Source: Moheibacter sediminis (GTDB taxonomy: Bacteria > Bacteroidota > Bacteroidia > Flavobacteriales > Weeksellaceae). Taken from it: 64,000 bases of DNA. Position 1 is the first letter of the stretch, and every line of letters starts with the position of its first letter. Location of the stretch: positions 496,001 to 560,000 of the forward strand of contig NZ_FWXS01000001.1 of NCBI RefSeq assembly GCF_900176425.1, in the 5' to 3' direction. A model generated the notes under the pieces. The model was not told where the DNA came from. It made no database searches and saw nothing but the letters and a program-made list of their open reading frames with translations. Below are positions 24,664-33,897 of this stretch, piece after piece. The translations under genes were made by a program, and so were the position numbers.

Positions 24664-25253
24664 AAACTGACAAAAAATTAATTGGTGCAGGACTTTTGAC
24701 TACAATTGCAGCTTCTCTTTGTTGCATCACACCAGTATTGGCTCTTATTGCAGGAACAAGCGGTCTTGCTTCCACTTTTTCTTGGCTTGAACCTTTTCGA
24801 CCCTATTTTATCGGGTTGACAATTTTGGTTCTTGGTTTTGCTTGGTATCAAAAGTTGAAACCCAAAAAGCAGATAGATTGCAATTGTGAGACAGAAGAAA
24901 AACCAAAATTCATTCAGTCAAAAATGTTTTTAGGAATTGTAACAGCATTTGCAATCGTAATGCTTGCCTTTCCATACTACTCAAGCATTTTCTACCCAAA
25001 GACAGAAAAGCAAATTATAGCGGTGGACAAATCCAATATTCAAAAAGTAGAATTTACGATTAGCGGAATGACTTGTGCAAGTTGTGGCGAACACGTAAAT
25101 CACGAAGTAAATAAATTGACAGGAATAATAAGTTCAAACGCCTCATACGAAAAAGGAAACGCAATCGTGGAATTTGACAACTCAAAAACGAATATTTCTG
25201 AGGTCGAAAAAGCAATTAACTCAACAGGATATTCTGTAACCGACAAAAAATAA
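24660..25253 (+). CDS. merT: Fused mercuric transport protein MerT-MerP
   Basis: This 197-residue protein has a MerT-like part (1-115) with 'ASLCCITPVLALIAGTSGLAS', whose vicinal cysteines bind Hg(II) in the first helix, a second loop 'DCNCETEE', and a third helix. The C-terminal 130-197 is a MerP/HMA domain with 'GMTCASCGEHVNHEV'. Such MerTP fusions bring Hg(II) into the cell. The start overlaps the ArsR stop. No merA reductase is in the window. Confidence 0.9.
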   Translation: MKTDKKLIGAGLLTTIAASLCCITPVLALIAGTSGLASTFSWLEPFRPYFIGLTILVLGFAWYQKLKPKKQIDCNCETEEKPKFIQSKMFLGIVTAFAIVMLAFPYYSSIFYPKTEKQIIAVDKSNIQKVEFTISGMTCASCGEHVNHEVNKLTGIISSNASYEKGNAIVEFDNSKTNISEVEKAINSTGYSVTDKK

Positions 25254-25259
25254 AACCAA

Positions 25260-25466
25260 ATGGAAATCATATTGCAATCAACAATTACTTGCCCCAACTG
25301 CGGACACAAGAAAGAAGAAACAATGCCGACAGACGCTTGCCAATATTTCTACGAATGTGAAAAATGCAAACAAGTTCTTAAACCAAAACAAGGAGACTGT
25401 TGTGTTTATTGTAGTTACGGAAGTGTTCCTTGTCCACCAATTCAGCAGGACAAAAAATGTTGCTGA
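25260..25466 (+). CDS. GDCCVxC-domain small metal-binding protein
   Basis: This 68-residue protein has two zinc-ribbon-like pairs ('CPNCGHKK' and 'CEKCKQVL') and the signature 'GDCCVYCSYGSVPCPP', ending in 'KKCC'. Ten cysteines in 68 residues point to thiol metal binding. Proteins with this motif accompany merTP genes. It is 6 bases after merT and ends the cassette. Confidence 0.85.
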   Translation: MEIILQSTITCPNCGHKKEETMPTDACQYFYECEKCKQVLKPKQGDCCVYCSYGSVPCPPIQQDKKCC

Positions 25467-25560
25467 CGGACAGAAAACAGAAGAGCAACTAAAAGTATTT
25501 TTTATTTGGATGCTTCATAAATGTTACGATACAAAAGGATCATAGAAGCTACAACTCTTA

Positions 25561-25600
25561 TCACTTCGCCAAACACTGCCACGCACCGCCATTGACTGCC
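25561..25600 (+). promoter_or_regulatory. GGC repeat array e, upstream of the coupling-protein gene
   Basis: GCC at 25568, 25578, 25588 and 25598 on the + strand (GGC on the minus strand) give four units with a 10-base step. The mobC start is 64 bases downstream on the + strand, so the GGC strand is again opposite to the gene. Confidence 0.7.
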
Positions 25601-25663
25601 ACATTCTTATAGCCGCTGTGTAGAGCCTTTAAATTCACGCCCGAACATTAAAACTAAAAAAGA

Positions 25664-27664
25664 ATGCAGGGAGAAGACGATTTAAGAGGTTTAGCCAAAA
25701 TAATGGCTTTTATGCGGGCAGTGAGTATTCTTTTGGTGCTGATGCACCTTTATTGGTTTTGCTATGGTTTCTTTTTAGAACGTGGCTGGACGTTGGAAAT
25801 AATCAACAAGATATTAGGCAATTTCGACCGGACGGCGGGCTTGTTTTCACATACCCTTTATACCAAGGCGTTCGCTTTGGTTTTGCTTGCTTTGAGTTGT
25901 TTGGGAACGAAAGGCGTAAAAAATGAGAAGATAACCTGGTCTAAAATATACGTGGCTTTGGGCGTTGGTTTTGTGCTGTTCTTTCTGAACACACCATTAT
26001 TAAAACTTACTCCGGTAATAGGAACATTTCTGTATATCCTTACTATCTCGTTAGGTTATATTGCTTTGTTGATGGCAGGTGTATGGATGAGCCGATTACT
26101 CCGTACTAATCTGATGGACGATGTTTTCAATAATGAAAACGAGAGCTTTCAGCAGGAAACTAAGCTGATGGAAAACGAATATTCCATTAACCTGCCTACC
26201 AAATTTTACTACAAAGGCAAATGGAACAACGGTTGGATAAATATTGTAAATCCTTTCAGGGCATCAATCGTGTTGGGTACTCCGGGTTCGGGGAAATCGT
26301 ATGCCATCGTAAACAATTACATCAAGCAGCAAATTGAGAAAGGCTTTAGTATGTACATCTATGATTTTAAGTTTGATGACCTTTCCACCATTGCCTACAA
26401 TCATTTATTGAAGCATCGGGATAAGTACAAAGTTCAGCCAAAATTCTACGTCATCAACTTTGATGATCCACGCAAGAGCCATAGGTGCAATCCACTCAAT
26501 CCCGATTTTATGACGGACATATCCGATGCTTACGAAGCGGCTTATACCATAATGCTGAACCTCAATCGAAGCTGGATACAGAAACAAGGGGATTTTTTCG
26601 TGGAAAGCCCAATCATTCTTTTGGCTGCTATTATTTGGTATCTGAAAATTTACGAGAATGGCAAGTATTGTACATTCCCACACGCCATTGAATTGCTTAA
26701 TAAAAAGTATTCGGAAGTATTTACTATTTTAACCTCATATCCCGATTTGGAAAATTATTTGTCGCCTTTTATGGATGCGTGGCAATCCGGAGCACAAGAC
26801 CAATTACAGGGGCAAATCGCATCGGCTAAAATTCCATTGTCAAGAATGATTAGCCCGCAGTTGTATTGGGTAATGACAGGCGATGATTTTTCGCTTGACA
26901 TCAACAATCCGAAAGAGCCAAAGATATTATGTGTAGGTAACAATCCCGACCGTCAAAATATCTACTCCGCAGCATTGGGTTTGTACAATTCAAGGATTGT
27001 GAAGCTCATCAACAAAAAGGGGCAATTAAAGAGTTCTGTTATTATAGATGAGTTGCCAACCATTTATTTTAGAGGACTGGATAATCTTATCGCAACTGCG
27101 AGAAGTAATAAGGTAGCGGTTTGTTTGGGTTTTCAGGATTTTTCGCAATTAACAAGAGATTACGGCGACAAGGAAAGTAAGGTTATCCAAAATACGGTAG
27201 GTAATATTTTCAGCGGGCAGGTTGTAGGAGAAACGGCAAAAAGTCTTTCGGAACGCTTCGGAAAAGTATTGCAGAAACGCCAAAGTATGACGATTAACAG
27301 GAATGATAAATCTACCTCTATTTCCACACAGTTAGACAGCCTTATTCCGGCATCGAAAATTTCAACACTTACACAGGGTATGTTTGTGGGTTCAGTTTCG
27401 GACAACTTTGATGAACGTATCGACCAAAAGATTTTCCACGCTGAAATTGTAGTGGACAATGAAAAAGTTGCCGCAGAAACTAAAGTATATCAGAAGATAC
27501 CGGAAATCCTATCCTTTGTTGATGAACACGGAGAAGACAAAATGAAACAGAAAATTGAAAGCAATTACCGTCAGATAAAATCGCACATTCTGCATATCGT
27601 TGAAAATGAAATGGAGCGTATCAAGAACGACCCGAACTTACAGCATTTGGTGCAGGAGGGATAG
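25664..27664 (+). CDS. mobC: Type IV coupling protein (VirD4-like, MobC/TraG-D YWFCY domain)
   Basis: This 666-residue protein has an N-terminal membrane part with 'LYWFCYGFF', the YWFCY domain seen in Bacteroidota coupling proteins, and four helices up to about 150. Then comes the ATPase with Walker A 'LGTPGSGKSYAIVNNYI' near 204-211, 'VIIDELPTIYFRGLDNLIATARSNKVAVCLGFQDFSQL' as Walker B and following motif. It delivers the relaxase-DNA complex to the transfer channel. It is separated from mobAB by the ArsR-mer cassette, with its own array e. Confidence 0.95.
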   Translation: MQGEDDLRGLAKIMAFMRAVSILLVLMHLYWFCYGFFLERGWTLEIINKILGNFDRTAGLFSHTLYTKAFALVLLALSCLGTKGVKNEKITWSKIYVALGVGFVLFFLNTPLLKLTPVIGTFLYILTISLGYIALLMAGVWMSRLLRTNLMDDVFNNENESFQQETKLMENEYSINLPTKFYYKGKWNNGWINIVNPFRASIVLGTPGSGKSYAIVNNYIKQQIEKGFSMYIYDFKFDDLSTIAYNHLLKHRDKYKVQPKFYVINFDDPRKSHRCNPLNPDFMTDISDAYEAAYTIMLNLNRSWIQKQGDFFVESPIILLAAIIWYLKIYENGKYCTFPHAIELLNKKYSEVFTILTSYPDLENYLSPFMDAWQSGAQDQLQGQIASAKIPLSRMISPQLYWVMTGDDFSLDINNPKEPKILCVGNNPDRQNIYSAALGLYNSRIVKLINKKGQLKSSVIIDELPTIYFRGLDNLIATARSNKVAVCLGFQDFSQLTRDYGDKESKVIQNTVGNIFSGQVVGETAKSLSERFGKVLQKRQSMTINRNDKSTSISTQLDSLIPASKISTLTQGMFVGSVSDNFDERIDQKIFHAEIVVDNEKVAAETKVYQKIPEILSFVDEHGEDKMKQKIESNYRQIKSHILHIVENEMERIKNDPNLQHLVQEG

Positions 27665-27898
27665 TTTATTAATCAAACAAGACCATTCGGGATACGTTGT
27701 TTGATGAATAAGCCATCATCATAGAATATAGTTTTGTGAATACTAAATTAAAGCCTTTCGGGGCTAAATTTGTATACTTTTTTTACTTTTGTATTTTATA
27801 CTCAGCGATTATTCGATTTTACCTTAAACCTTTAAAATTTATTTTTTATATTTTTACGGTAACGCTCAATATCTGATTAACTTAACAACAACCATTGG

Positions 27899-28744
27899 AT
27901 GATAAGTGTATTTACAGAACGTGCATTATTACGGAAAGTGAAATTAGGGGACTCTTTTAGCCCCCAAAAGACTACTATTGTTATCATTGAAAAGGGAAGC
28001 ATCAGCATCAAATCCAATGAGTTGATACATCACTACAAAAAAGGAAATTTGGGTATGATAATACCCAATAATGTATATAAGGTAAATGCCTTTACAGATG
28101 ATGTGAAAGCATATTTTATTTTAATAGACAGGGATGAGCTAAACAATCAAACTTCTTTTGCTTTCAATAAATATGAAATGCAGCAAGCACTTCGCAGCAG
28201 TAACAATAATATTGAGAAAGTTTCAGATAATGCTTTTGCTCATATACTCAACTTATGTGAACAGCTTTTTTATTATAATCAGGAAGAAAAAGAAATCACG
28301 TTTAGCCAGCAGATAAAGCTGTCTTTATTCACATCGCTGGTGTATATTTTGGTGGGAGACTTTTTACAGGGAAAAGGAAAGGACATAAACATTCTTAAAA
28401 ATTCAAGAAAAGAAAGCATCACGATGAAGTTCCTGCAATTGGTAAGCATAAATTTCATGAAAGAAAAAGAGCTTAAATTCTATGCCGACAAATTGTTGAT
28501 TTCTTCCAAATACCTTTCCAATACCGTCAGGGAAATAACCAATCAGCCACCGTCCAAATTTATTACCGAAGCATTGCTGAACAATGCAAAAATCCTGCTG
28601 CTCAATTCCGACAACTCTATTAAAGAAATATCCAACGAGCTTGATTTTTCTGACCAATACGCATTTGGCAAATTCTTTAAGAAGCACACAGGACTTAGCC
28701 CCTCTAATTTCAAGAAAACGAATAAATTAGTCGATGCCATTTAG
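27899..28744 (+). CDS. AraC-family transcription regulator
   Basis: This 281-residue protein has an N-terminal cupin-like ligand part ('TTIVIIEKGSISIKSNELIHHYKKGNLGMIIPNNVYKV') and C-terminal AraC double HTH ('ELKFYADKLLISSKYLSNTVREITNQPPSKFITEALLNNAKILLLNSDNSIKEISNELDFSDQYAFGKFFKKHTGLSPSNF'). It heads the stress/efflux cargo. Two identical 16-base boxes upstream of hdeD and of the TolC operon make it the natural candidate regulator of both. Confidence 0.92.
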   Translation: MISVFTERALLRKVKLGDSFSPQKTTIVIIEKGSISIKSNELIHHYKKGNLGMIIPNNVYKVNAFTDDVKAYFILIDRDELNNQTSFAFNKYEMQQALRSSNNNIEKVSDNAFAHILNLCEQLFYYNQEEKEITFSQQIKLSLFTSLVYILVGDFLQGKGKDINILKNSRKESITMKFLQLVSINFMKEKELKFYADKLLISSKYLSNTVREITNQPPSKFITEALLNNAKILLLNSDNSIKEISNELDFSDQYAFGKFFKKHTGLSPSNFKKTNKLVDAI

Positions 28745-28795
28745 CATCGAACACACCCTTTCCTTTAATAGTAGTATTTAATCTGTGCAGATACT

Positions 28796-28857
28796 GTTTG
28801 AACCTCTTTTTAGGCATTATAAACCTTTACTGAAAGTCCTGCAAACCCGAACTTTGC
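28796..28857 (+). promoter_or_regulatory. Twin promoter 1 (hdeD): 16-base box and -7 region
   Basis: GTTTGAACCTCTTTTT is at 28796-28811, an AACCTTT half is near 28822, and GAACTTTGC, which is the -7-like box, is at 28849-28857. The same three parts at the same 53-base spacing occur at 29637-29698. Confidence 0.65.
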
Positions 28858-28893
28858 ATCAGTATTAAAATTTACATCTTAAAAAGACAGTCT

Positions 28894-29538
28894 ATGGCAA
28901 TATTTTTTAAAACAATCCGAAACACCATAAAGCACTGGTATGTACCTGCTATCATCGGGGCATTATTTATTGTATTGGGCGGTTATCTGTTTACAGTCCC
29001 TGAATCTGCTTATCTTTCATTGGTTATGCTTTTCAGTATATCGTTTTTGGCAAGCGGCATTATGGAAATTTTCTTTTCCGTACAAAACAAGGACGAGTTA
29101 GACGGTTGGGGCTGGTATTTGGCAAGCGGAATATTCACACTGCTGATAGGTGTCATATTGATAACCAAACCAGTCGTTGCAGCTACCACATTGCCATTTT
29201 TTATTGGGTTCAGCTTATTGTTCCGGTCATTTCAGGGGCTTGGTTTCGCTTTTGAGCTGAAAAACTATGGCGTGTTGCGTTGGGGAAATCTGGCAATTGT
29301 AAGCGTACTCGGTATCATCCTTTCATTTTTATTGATTGTCAATCCAATCTTTGCCGGAATCTCTTTAGTGGTAATGACAGCTTTGTCTTTCATATTTGCA
29401 GGTATTGTAAGTATTGTATTAGCGTTTCAACTGAAAAAACTGAAAACATTTCCTGAAAGAATCAACAAAGAACTAAAGGAGAAAATTGAACATCTAAAAG
29501 AAGAATACTATAAAAATATCCAATCCGAGGATAAATAG
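28894..29538 (+). CDS. HdeD-family acid-resistance-type membrane protein
   Basis: This 214-residue protein has six membrane helices. 'WYVPAIIGALFIVLGGYLFTVPESAYLSLVMLFSISFLASGIMEIFFSV' and two further repeats give the HdeD/DUF308 three-times two-helix pattern. HdeD contributes to acid resistance in Escherichia coli; here the role is inferred. The C-terminal tail is a coiled coil rich in Lys/Glu. It has its own promoter with the box shared with the next operon. Confidence 0.88.
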   Translation: MAIFFKTIRNTIKHWYVPAIIGALFIVLGGYLFTVPESAYLSLVMLFSISFLASGIMEIFFSVQNKDELDGWGWYLASGIFTLLIGVILITKPVVAATTLPFFIGFSLLFRSFQGLGFAFELKNYGVLRWGNLAIVSVLGIILSFLLIVNPIFAGISLVVMTALSFIFAGIVSIVLAFQLKKLKTFPERINKELKEKIEHLKEEYYKNIQSEDK

Positions 29539-29636
29539 AAAATAGTTGCACATTTATCCTTAAATGGTATGCAAGGGCAGTCTTTTGTGGGTTGCCTTTT
29601 TTATTGGTATGTTTCGGAAAGCATTAGCAACATACC

Positions 29637-29698
29637 GTTTGAACCTCTTTTTGTGAATTACTAACCTTTTATGAAGACCCTTTCATTCAGAACTTTGC
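29637..29698 (+). promoter_or_regulatory. Twin promoter 2 (tolC operon): 16-base box and -7 region
   Basis: GTTTGAACCTCTTTTT at 29637-29652 and GAACTTTGC at 29690-29698 repeat the hdeD promoter layout exactly. The ATG of tolC is 36 bases downstream of the -7 box. Confidence 0.65.
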
Positions 29699-29733
29699 CA
29701 AGTAATATTTAAGTAATTAATGACAAGTTCAAA

Positions 29734-31044
29734 ATGAAAAAAATCACTATGCTATTGTTAGGGCTTTTTGTTTTTTCGCAAACAATCTATGCCCAGCAAG
29801 GTCAAGAAAGAACGATAACCATTAAAGAGTTATTTGAGCTGACCAAAGAAAATCATCCGAATCTGAAAGTTTCCAAAACAGATATTGCCATAGCAAAGCA
29901 AGATGTAGAAGTTGCTAAAAACGCACAACTCCCTACTTTGAATGCGGCTTTGCAAGGATATTATCTTGGGGATGCCCACATTATTGATAAGGATTTTTCC
30001 AATTCCACAAGAGTAGATATGCCACATTTCGGCAATACTTTTTCGATAGATGCCAGTCAGTTGATATGGAAAGGCGGAATGGTAAAAAATGGTATCAAAG
30101 CCCAATCTTTGAAAGAAGAATTAACAGAGCTGAATTATCAGTCGAACGAACAAAGCATCAAACTTTTGGTGTTGGGCTACTATCTGGATTTGTATCAACT
30201 ACTGAACCAAAAATCAGTATATCAGCAGAATATCCAATTGGCGGAACAACGCTTGCAAAACATCAATAAGTTTTATAATCAGGGAATGGTTACGAGAAAT
30301 GATGTTATCCGCGGCGAACTGCAATTGTCTAATCTTAAACTTGCTTTACAGGTCGTAGAAAATAACCGTCAAATTCTCAATAAACAGCTTACCACCGCTT
30401 TGGGATTGTCCGAAAATACACAGATTGTGCCCGACGAAACCATACTTAGCAATGTTCCTAAAGCTTTATTGATGGAAGATTACAGAGCATTCGCACAAAA
30501 TCATCCAACCATATTGATGACAAAAAAGGCAGTTGATATTTATGAAACCTCCGAAAAGATAACCCGTGCAGAAATGATGCCTTCGTTATCTGCATTTGCA
30601 GGAAATCAGCTGGCACGTCCGATTACTACATCAACGCCTGCTCTGGATATGTACACTAACGGATGGAGTGCCGGACTTTCACTGAATTTTAATATTGACG
30701 CACTGTACAAAACCCCTAAAAAAATCAAACAGGTGCGTTTTGAAAAAGACAAAGCCATTGCACAGGCAAACGAAGCTGAACAGATGATTGACGTTGCTGT
30801 AAATGCCGCTTACATTAAATACAATGAAGCCGTTACTCAGAACAATACACTTGAAACAAACAAAGAACTATCCGATGAAAATTATCGCATTATGAACAGT
30901 AAATACAACAACCAGTTGGCTATTTTATTGGATTTGATTGATGCAAGTAATCAGAAATTAGACGCAGAGTTACAGTTTGCTAATTCGGAAATAAGCATCG
31001 TTTATGCGTACTACAAATTATTAAAAGAAAGCGGAAATTTATAA
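29734..31044 (+). CDS. TolC-family outer-membrane efflux protein
   Basis: This 436-residue protein has a signal peptide (MKKITMLLLGLFVFSQTIYAQ) and two outer-membrane efflux repeats: 'LFELTKENHPNLKVSKTDIAIAKQDVEVAKNAQLPTLNAALQGYYLGD' and the later 'AEMMPSLSAFAGNQLARP'. It forms the outer-membrane duct of the pump with the next two genes, 27 bases downstream. Confidence 0.94.
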   Translation: MKKITMLLLGLFVFSQTIYAQQGQERTITIKELFELTKENHPNLKVSKTDIAIAKQDVEVAKNAQLPTLNAALQGYYLGDAHIIDKDFSNSTRVDMPHFGNTFSIDASQLIWKGGMVKNGIKAQSLKEELTELNYQSNEQSIKLLVLGYYLDLYQLLNQKSVYQQNIQLAEQRLQNINKFYNQGMVTRNDVIRGELQLSNLKLALQVVENNRQILNKQLTTALGLSENTQIVPDETILSNVPKALLMEDYRAFAQNHPTILMTKKAVDIYETSEKITRAEMMPSLSAFAGNQLARPITTSTPALDMYTNGWSAGLSLNFNIDALYKTPKKIKQVRFEKDKAIAQANEAEQMIDVAVNAAYIKYNEAVTQNNTLETNKELSDENYRIMNSKYNNQLAILLDLIDASNQKLDAELQFANSEISIVYAYYKLLKESGNL

Positions 31045-31071
31045 TAAATTGATAAACTTAAAGATAAAACA

Positions 31072-32232
31072 ATGTCAGAAAATATAGAAAACAACAATCA
31101 GGAAAACACACCGCAACCGACTGGACAATCTGCGGAAAAGCAAAAGGTAAACAAGCAGAAAACCAAACAAAAAAAGACCAAAATCATCAATATTTTGATA
31201 GTCATTTTGGTTTTGGGCGGACTTTATTTTGTGGTAAAATCCTATTTCAATGTCGGGAACGACAAATACACCAATGCCGCACAGGTAGAATCGTTCATCA
31301 ACCCGATAAATACAAGGGTTTCGGCTTATATCACTGAAATCCGTTTTGTGGAACATCAATATGTGAAAAAAGGTGATACATTATTGATATTGGACGACCG
31401 TGAAATACAAACTCAATTAGGACAGGCAGAAGCTACTTATATGTCGGCTTTGGCTTCTAAAAACGCAACATCCAGTTCGGTAAAAACAGCGACCAACAAT
31501 GTAAATACCGTTGGAGCAAATGTGCAGGCAGCAAAAGCGAATATAGAAGCTACGAAAGCAAGACTGTGGAATGCGGAACAGAATTTTAATCGTTACAAAA
31601 ACCTCTTGGCAGACGAAGCAGTAACCCGTCAGCAATTTGACCAGATAAAGACTGATTTCGAGGCACAAAAAGCCCAGTTGGAAGCCCAGATTTCGCAATA
31701 TCAATCCGTGATTAATTCTAAAACTACGAGCGAATTATCAGTAAACGAAGTACAATCGCGATTGGGAATGAACGATGCTGACATCAAACGAACGCAGAGT
31801 GCTTTGGATATGGCAAAACTGAACCTTTCTTATACCGTTATCACAGCTCCCCACGATGGCATTATGGGAAGAAGAACAGTCAATGTAGGGCAGTTGTTAA
31901 ACCCAAGCCAACAGGTTGGAACTATCGTGGACATCAATAACATTTGGGTAACGGCTAATTACCGTGAAAAACAAATGGGCAACGTACAGATAGGCGGTTT
32001 GGCAAAAATACAGGTAGATGCACTGGGCGGTAAAGAATTTGAGGGAAAAATAACCGCTGTATCAGGTGCAACAGGTGCGAGATATGCCGCTGTTCCGGTG
32101 GATAACTCAACAGGAAATTTTGTGAAAGTGCAACAGCGTATTCCGGTACGTATTGAATTTACAGATAAGAATAAACCCGAAGACTTGAAATTGCTTCGTG
32201 CAGGAATGAATGTAGAAGTGAACTTAAAATAA
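31072..32232 (+). CDS. HlyD/EmrA-family membrane-fusion protein
   Basis: This 386-residue protein has a Lys-rich cytoplasmic start, one membrane helix at 42-60, the biotinyl-lipoyl-like halves 'INTRVSAYITEIRFVEHQYVKKGDTLLILDD' and 'LNLSYTVITAPHDGIMGRRTVNVGQLLNPSQQ', and a coiled-coil hairpin between. It links the MFS pump to TolC. Eight bases before the MFS gene. Confidence 0.95.
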   Translation: MSENIENNNQENTPQPTGQSAEKQKVNKQKTKQKKTKIINILIVILVLGGLYFVVKSYFNVGNDKYTNAAQVESFINPINTRVSAYITEIRFVEHQYVKKGDTLLILDDREIQTQLGQAEATYMSALASKNATSSSVKTATNNVNTVGANVQAAKANIEATKARLWNAEQNFNRYKNLLADEAVTRQQFDQIKTDFEAQKAQLEAQISQYQSVINSKTTSELSVNEVQSRLGMNDADIKRTQSALDMAKLNLSYTVITAPHDGIMGRRTVNVGQLLNPSQQVGTIVDINNIWVTANYREKQMGNVQIGGLAKIQVDALGGKEFEGKITAVSGATGARYAAVPVDNSTGNFVKVQQRIPVRIEFTDKNKPEDLKLLRAGMNVEVNLK

Positions 32233-32239
32233 CAGGAAG

Positions 32240-33784
32240 ATGTACAATAAAGGTCCATTTGCAAGCTGGGTTCCCAAACCTTTGATGCTGTTGCTGATTT
32301 TGACGATCTTATTCTCGATGATGACCGTTTCCGGAGTATATACAAGTGTCATTACGGATATTACGGGAGCAATGGCTACCTATACGGAATATATCTCGCT
32401 TGCCAATAACGCAGGTACAATTGGTATGGGCTGCGCCATAATGATACTGATGCGTGTCAAGATGCGTTTCCGTACCAAAGAAATCATTTCAGTGTCAGCT
32501 ATTATCCTTGCTATATTATCATATATGTGCGGTACTACAGATAGTCCTGTTGTTCTGATAAGTTGCAGTTTTCTCATAGGTTTTTTCAAGATGTTTCCGC
32601 TGATAGAAATGGTATTACCCATTATGTTCATCATTGCTCCGACAGGAGACCGTGGAAAATTCTATGCTGTATTCTACCCCTTGTCCATTGGATTTGGGCA
32701 GCTTTCGGCTTATTATTTTTCTACAATGGTGTTCAATGGTAGCTGGCAGACACCTTATATGTTTATGTCCGCTACGATGCTTGTAATTGCGGCAGTATCG
32801 CTTATTTTTCAACATAACCAACGATTTGGTTTCAAAATGCCACTGTATCAGATAGACTGGCTGTCACTTGTTTTGATAGCAACCTCCTTTATGTCGCTTA
32901 ATTACTTTTTTGTGTTTATGAAACAACAGGGGTGGTTTATTTCGCCTTACATTTCGGGTTCATTGATTATCGGAGTGGTTCTTTTTGTAGCATTGATATA
33001 CAGGCAGAAATCGCTCAAACGAAAGATGATTGATTTCGGAGCATTTAAAAAGAAAAATGTTATCCACGCTACCATATTATTGTTCTTTCTCGGGCTATAT
33101 CTGGCAAGCACATCGGTATATACACAATATACAGTTGGTGTATTAGGGTATAATAACCTGATTAACGCACATATCAATCTTTGGATGATACCCGGTATCG
33201 TCATTGCGGGAATATTGGCATTTTTCGGTTTTAAAAATAAATGGTACATCAAGTATTATATCGCTTTTGGATTTGTGTGTTTTGCTCTGCATACATTAAG
33301 TCTTTACCTGATTATACAACCGCAGATGGACATCCGCTACCTCGAATATGCGACGGTACTGAAAGGATTGGGAATGGGCATCCTGTTCATTGGGTTATGG
33401 TTTTACGCTACCCTCAACCTGCAAATGAATGAAATGATGGGAATAATGGTTATATTAATTGTGGTAAGGTCTTTTCTGGCTACCTCATTAGGCAGTGCAA
33501 TTATCGGATGGGCAACTTATCAGTCACAGTGGCAAAGTCTGACCGACATTTCGATGTATCTCGATGCCGGGGAAATTCCGAACGGAATGGCAATATACCA
33601 AAACATCAGCCTCAATGCGTTAATGGCTTCCGGGAAAATCGTATTGGGAACATTAACCTGGCTGATTGTCCCTATACTGATATTTATTGCTACACATTCT
33701 TACGGAAGTTTCCACTACAAACGGGTGGTGCTGTTCCGCAAAGCGATACGGGGAAATTCAATCAAAGGTTATCGTTTATCTTAA
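32240..33784 (+). CDS. MFS drug-efflux transporter (EmrB/DHA2-like, 14 helices)
   Basis: This 514-residue protein has about fourteen membrane helices. The start 'PLMLLLILTILFSMMTVSGVYTSVITDITGAMATYTEYISLANNAGTIGMGC' and the DHA2-type length match EmrB-like exporters. With the HlyD and TolC proteins it makes a tripartite pump exporting drugs or organic acids; the substrate is not known. A perfect 18-bp inverted repeat lies just after the stop. Confidence 0.92.
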   Translation: MYNKGPFASWVPKPLMLLLILTILFSMMTVSGVYTSVITDITGAMATYTEYISLANNAGTIGMGCAIMILMRVKMRFRTKEIISVSAIILAILSYMCGTTDSPVVLISCSFLIGFFKMFPLIEMVLPIMFIIAPTGDRGKFYAVFYPLSIGFGQLSAYYFSTMVFNGSWQTPYMFMSATMLVIAAVSLIFQHNQRFGFKMPLYQIDWLSLVLIATSFMSLNYFFVFMKQQGWFISPYISGSLIIGVVLFVALIYRQKSLKRKMIDFGAFKKKNVIHATILLFFLGLYLASTSVYTQYTVGVLGYNNLINAHINLWMIPGIVIAGILAFFGFKNKWYIKYYIAFGFVCFALHTLSLYLIIQPQMDIRYLEYATVLKGLGMGILFIGLWFYATLNLQMNEMMGIMVILIVVRSFLATSLGSAIIGWATYQSQWQSLTDISMYLDAGEIPNGMAIYQNISLNALMASGKIVLGTLTWLIVPILIFIATHSYGSFHYKRVVLFRKAIRGNSIKGYRLS

Positions 33785-33805
33785 TACAAATTATTATGAA
33801 ATGAA

Positions 33806-33857
33806 GCATAAGAAAATATTCATTTCCATACCCAAAACAATGAATATTTTCTTATGC
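33806..33857. terminator. Perfect 18-bp inverted repeat after the MFS gene
   Basis: GCATAAGAAAATATTCAT (33806-33823) pairs fully with 33840-33857 around a 16-base loop. It is AT-rich and lacks a clear T tract, so it may be an mRNA 3' end stabiliser, a weak terminator or an operator for the stress genes downstream. Confidence 0.5.
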
Positions 33858-33897
33858 GAAATTCCATCTGACCATTAAAAACAATAAAAATAAACAG

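Noticed and set aside
33801-33878. 25-codon frame after the MFS gene
   Set aside because: It spans a perfect inverted repeat and looks like a by-product of the hairpin sequence.
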